This document shows, one piece after another, positions 6,806-8,930 of a stretch of DNA of 8,930 bases. Source of the DNA: VBAS01 sp965652775 (GTDB taxonomy: Bacteria > Bacteroidota > Bacteroidia > Chitinophagales > Chitinophagaceae). How positions within the stretch are numbered: the first letter of the stretch is position 1; each line of letters starts with the position of its first letter. The stretch is taken from assembly GCA_965652775.1 (NCBI GenBank), contig CBFGXP010000168.1, forward strand, positions 1-8,930, written 5' to 3'. The notes beneath the pieces are model-generated. The model did no database searches and was not told the DNA's origin. It saw nothing but the letters and a program-made list of their open reading frames with translations. Position numbers and translations under genes: made by a program.

Positions 6806-7733
6806 AAAAGCTTTTATATATAATAACGTGATGGCGGCAGGAGCTTTCCTGGCAGGAAGCTCGGTATTAAATGAATTAGTCGCAGATGAAAAGGCTTATC
6901 GCCTGATTGTTTTGCATACAAATGATGTACATAGTCGTATTGATCCTTTTCCAATGGATGGCGGAAGCAACCAGGGATTGGGAGGGGTAGCAGCACGAGC
7001 GGAAATAATAGAAAAAATACGAAGAGAGGAAGAAAATGTCTTATTACTGGATGCCGGCGATATATTCCAGGGCACACCTTATTTCAATTTTTATAAGGGA
7101 GAGCCAGAAATTAAAGCGATGAGTTCAATGCTATACGATGCTGCAACGATTGGTAACCATGATTTTGATGCCGGACTTGAAAACCTGGCGACTCAATTGA
7201 CGAGTCATGCAAATTTTCCGATGTTGGTTGCCAATTATGATTTTACCGGTACACCGATGGAAACTAAATATCAGCCGTACAAAATTTTTAAGAAAGGAAA
7301 GATTAAAATTGGTGTTTTTGGGCTAGGTATAGAAATGGCAGGTTTAGTGTCGGAAAACCTTTCAGCAGGCACCAAATATCTGGATCCTATAGAAAAGGGA
7401 AATGAAATTGCATTTACTTTAAAAAAGGAAAAAGATTGTGATTTAGTGATTTGTCTTTCTCATCTTGGCAACTCATATTCTGATAATAAAGTAAGTGATA
7501 AGCGATTGGCAGGTGAAACTGAAAATATTGATCTTATTATAGGTGGTCATACACATACATTTCTTCCTGCACCGATTCTATATAAGAATAAAAAAGGAAG
7601 TGATGTAATCGTAAACCAGGTAGGTTGGGGAGGAATAAATCTCGGAAGACTAGACTTTAATTTCTCAAAATTTTCAAAGAAGAAATTATCCCAGGCAAGT
7701 TCAATTATGGTTACAAAAAAAACAGACGAATAA
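6795..7733 (+). CDS. 5'-nucleotidase metallophosphatase domain protein
   Basis: This 312-residue protein is the catalytic calcineurin-like metallophosphatase half of a UshA/5'-nucleotidase. It should hydrolyse phosphate esters of nucleotides in the periplasm with two divalent metals. All five metal-site motifs are present: LHTNDVHSRI (40-49; D44 and H46), DAGDIFQG (86-93; D89), GNHDFD (120-125), LSHLG (221-225; H223) and GGHTHT (250-255). The protein ends soon after the catalytic domain and has no C-terminal nucleotide-binding domain; that domain is the preceding gene. The N-terminus (MLTRKAFIYNNVMAAGAFLAG) resembles a twin-arginine signal with an RK rather than RR pair, followed by a weakly hydrophobic AAGAFLAG stretch, so export is expected and the Tat route is possible. 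The ATG at 6795 overlaps the stop of the upstream gene by 11 bases. The family call is firm; the exact substrate (nucleotides, UDP-sugars or cyclic nucleotides) is not determined. Confidence 0.93.
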   Translation: MLTRKAFIYNNVMAAGAFLAGSSVLNELVADEKAYRLIVLHTNDVHSRIDPFPMDGGSNQGLGGVAARAEIIEKIRREEENVLLLDAGDIFQGTPYFNFYKGEPEIKAMSSMLYDAATIGNHDFDAGLENLATQLTSHANFPMLVANYDFTGTPMETKYQPYKIFKKGKIKIGVFGLGIEMAGLVSENLSAGTKYLDPIEKGNEIAFTLKKEKDCDLVICLSHLGNSYSDNKVSDKRLAGETENIDLIIGGHTHTFLPAPILYKNKKGSDVIVNQVGWGGINLGRLDFNFSKFSKKKLSQASSIMVTKKTDE

Positions 7734-7769
7734 AAATTTTTTATTAGGAAAGATTTTTAGATATTCGTC
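7725..7769 (+). terminator. Stem-loop at the end of the nucleotidase operon
   Basis: An 8-base inverted repeat (GACGAATA at 7725-7732 and TATTCGTC at 7762-7769) spans the stop codon of the metallophosphatase gene. Inside it, 7733-7737 (AAAAT) can pair with 7753-7757 (ATTTT) across a 4-base bulge, extending the stem. There is no T run right after the stem, so it is not a classic intrinsic terminator; it may still mark or protect the 3' end of the transcript before dnaA. Confidence 0.35.
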
Positions 7770-7771
7770 CT

Positions 7772-7803
7772 CCTGTGAAAAAATTCTTTGATGACCTGTG
7801 AAA
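7772..7803 (-). repeat. Direct repeat pair resembling DnaA boxes upstream of dnaA
   Basis: CCTGTGAAA occurs twice, at 7772-7780 and 7795-7803, with starts 23 bases apart. On the minus strand the first continues as TTTTTCACA (7774-7782), which fits the relaxed DnaA-box pattern TTWTNCACA; the second reads TATTTCACA (7797-7805), one mismatch away. They lie 56-87 bases upstream of the dnaA start, where DnaA autoregulation or origin function would be plausible. Two 9-base sites in AT-rich DNA could also arise by chance. Confidence 0.4.
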
Positions 7804-7858
7804 TAACCGGCGGAATATAACGAAGATTCTTAACTCGATATAAATTGCTTACTAACTG

Positions 7859-8930
7859 ATGGAGAAGAATGCTGAAAAAGTTTGGACCAATTGTTTAAAG
7901 ATCATCAAAGACATTGTTGAATGGCAGCACTTCAAAACATGGTTTGAGCCCATCAAACCGATCTCAATAAAAAATAATATTCTTGTTATCCAGGTTCCAA
8001 GCCAATTTTTTTTCGAATATCTCGAAGAACATTATGTAAATTTATTGGCGAAGACGTTGAAAAGAGAGTTAGGTAAAGAAGCTCGTCTTGAATATCGCAT
8101 CATGGTAGATAGTGGCAGCAAGACTAAGGAACCTTTGACGATGGATATTCCGGGGCAGGGTTATAAAATGTATCCCAATAACGAAATGGATTTTCCTCTT
8201 ATCATAAACAATCCCGTAAAGAACCCATTTGTAATTCCGGGATTGAAAAAAATGCAAATTGATCCGCAGCTAAACCCTGTTTATCTTTTTGATTCGTTCA
8301 TTGAAGGTGACTGTAACCGTGTAGCACGCCGTGCCGGCAAAACCGTGGCCGAAAAACCAGGAGCTAATTCATTTAATCCACTAGTATTGTACGGGGGCGT
8401 TGGCCTTGGCAAAACGCATCTTGCACAAGCAATAGGCAATGAAGTAAAACGAACCCATCCAAACCGGGTAGTTTTATATGTGAGCTCTGAAAAGTTCATC
8501 AATCAATTTATGGATCATAGTCGCAATAATGCGATCAATGATTTTATTCATTTTTACCAGTTGATCGATGTATTAATTGTTGATGACGTTCAATTTTTCG
8601 CAAAAGCAGAAAAAAGCCAGGATGCTTTATTTGCTATTTTCAACCATCTGCATCAATCGGGCAAGCAATTGGTATTGACAAGCGATAAGCCACCAAAAGA
8701 CCTTGAAGGAGTGCAGGAAAGATTGCTTAGTAGATTCCGTTGGGGTCTTAGTGCCGACTTACAAGTACCGGATTATGACACCAGGATCGAGATACTGGAA
8801 AGAAAAATGAAACACGACGGACTGGAAATGCCAAAGGAAGTGGTAAAATATATTGCTTACAATATCAGCAATAACGTAAGAGAATTGGAAGGGGCGCTGA
8901 TATCATTGCTGGCACAATCTTCGCTGAACA
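7859..8930 (+). CDS. dnaA: Chromosomal replication initiator protein DnaA (partial, C-terminus off window)
   Basis: DnaA binds origin DNA and, with ATP, opens it and helps load the replicative helicase. The frame starts with ATG at 7859 and is open to the right edge, showing 357 residues. An in-frame TAA 6 bases upstream (7853-7855) bounds the start. Domain I occupies about 1-80, with the conserved EWQHFKTWFEPIKPISIKNN (21-40) and FFEYLEEHY (51-59). A short variable linker (about 81-135) leads to the AAA+ domain, which opens LNPVYLFDSFIEG (138-150). Walker A is GGVGLGKTH (179-187, K185), Walker B is LIVDDVQF (239-246), sensor 1 is LVLTSDKPP (271-279), the arginine finger is R292 in RLLSRFRWGL, and sensor 2 is R341 in NVRELEGAL. 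The DNA-binding domain IV lies beyond the window. All visible motifs are intact, so this is an ordinary functional DnaA cut only by the window edge. Confidence 0.98.
   Translation, partial: MEKNAEKVWTNCLKIIKDIVEWQHFKTWFEPIKPISIKNNILVIQVPSQFFFEYLEEHYVNLLAKTLKRELGKEARLEYRIMVDSGSKTKEPLTMDIPGQGYKMYPNNEMDFPLIINNPVKNPFVIPGLKKMQIDPQLNPVYLFDSFIEGDCNRVARRAGKTVAEKPGANSFNPLVLYGGVGLGKTHLAQAIGNEVKRTHPNRVVLYVSSEKFINQFMDHSRNNAINDFIHFYQLIDVLIVDDVQFFAKAEKSQDALFAIFNHLHQSGKQLVLTSDKPPKDLEGVQERLLSRFRWGLSADLQVPDYDTRIEILERKMKHDGLEMPKEVVKYIAYNISNNVRELEGALISLLAQSSLN

Noticed and set aside
6814..7077. Minus-strand open frame opposite the metallophosphatase gene
   Set aside because: It overlaps the conserved catalytic motifs on the other strand and its translation resembles no protein family.
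6068..7733. A frameshifted or rearranged full-length nucleotidase pseudogene
   Set aside because: Both products have their own export signal, intact starts and stops, and family-typical domain limits, and the domain order is reversed, so a simple frameshift cannot explain the arrangement.
7985..7993. TTATCCAGG inside dnaA as a DnaA box
   Set aside because: It has two mismatches to TTATCCACA in the critical CACA end and lies in conserved coding sequence.
8069..8502. Two minus-strand open frames opposite dnaA
   Set aside because: They are antisense to the conserved DnaA linker and ATPase domain, whose motifs are continuous on the plus strand.

Overview
The window looks like chromosomal DNA of a member of the Bacteroidota, most likely a Chitinophagaceae-type bacterium. 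The phylum call rests on AT-rich intergenic DNA, the lack of clear Shine-Dalgarno sequences, two exact matches to the Bacteroidota -7 promoter element (TAnnTTTG), an outer-membrane protein joining a beta-barrel, thrombospondin type 3 repeats and an OmpA domain, and the DnaA sequence. The family-level call is only an impression from protein style.

Layout. The left two thirds is read on the minus strand. From right to left it holds an OmpA-family outer-membrane protein closed by a strong intrinsic terminator, a large FAD-dependent dehydrogenase of the COG2509 type, a two-gene ABC exporter (ATPase then permease, 9 bases apart), and the 5' part of a membrane-anchored, repeat-containing helical protein that runs off the left edge. 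The right third is read on the plus strand. It holds a 5'-nucleotidase split into two genes in reversed domain order (C-terminal domain as a lipoprotein, then the metallophosphatase domain, overlapping by 11 bases), followed by dnaA, which runs off the right edge before its DNA-binding domain. The ompA-like gene and the nucleotidase pair diverge from a 163-base AT-rich region.

How the genes work together. The ABC ATPase and permease almost certainly form one transporter. The two nucleotidase genes probably form one periplasmic nucleotide-hydrolysing enzyme or complex. The other genes are ordinary neighbours with no evident shared pathway. dnaA has no coding neighbour immediately upstream on its own operon scale; the 125 bases before it carry a stem-loop and two direct repeats resembling DnaA boxes.

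No mobile element, CRISPR array, RNA gene or defence system is visible, and no gap between genes exceeds 300 bases. The most interesting points are the order-swapped split nucleotidase with its degenerate C-terminal motif, the possible DnaA-box pair, and the repeat protein at the left edge. Nothing here clearly amounts to a new biological system.
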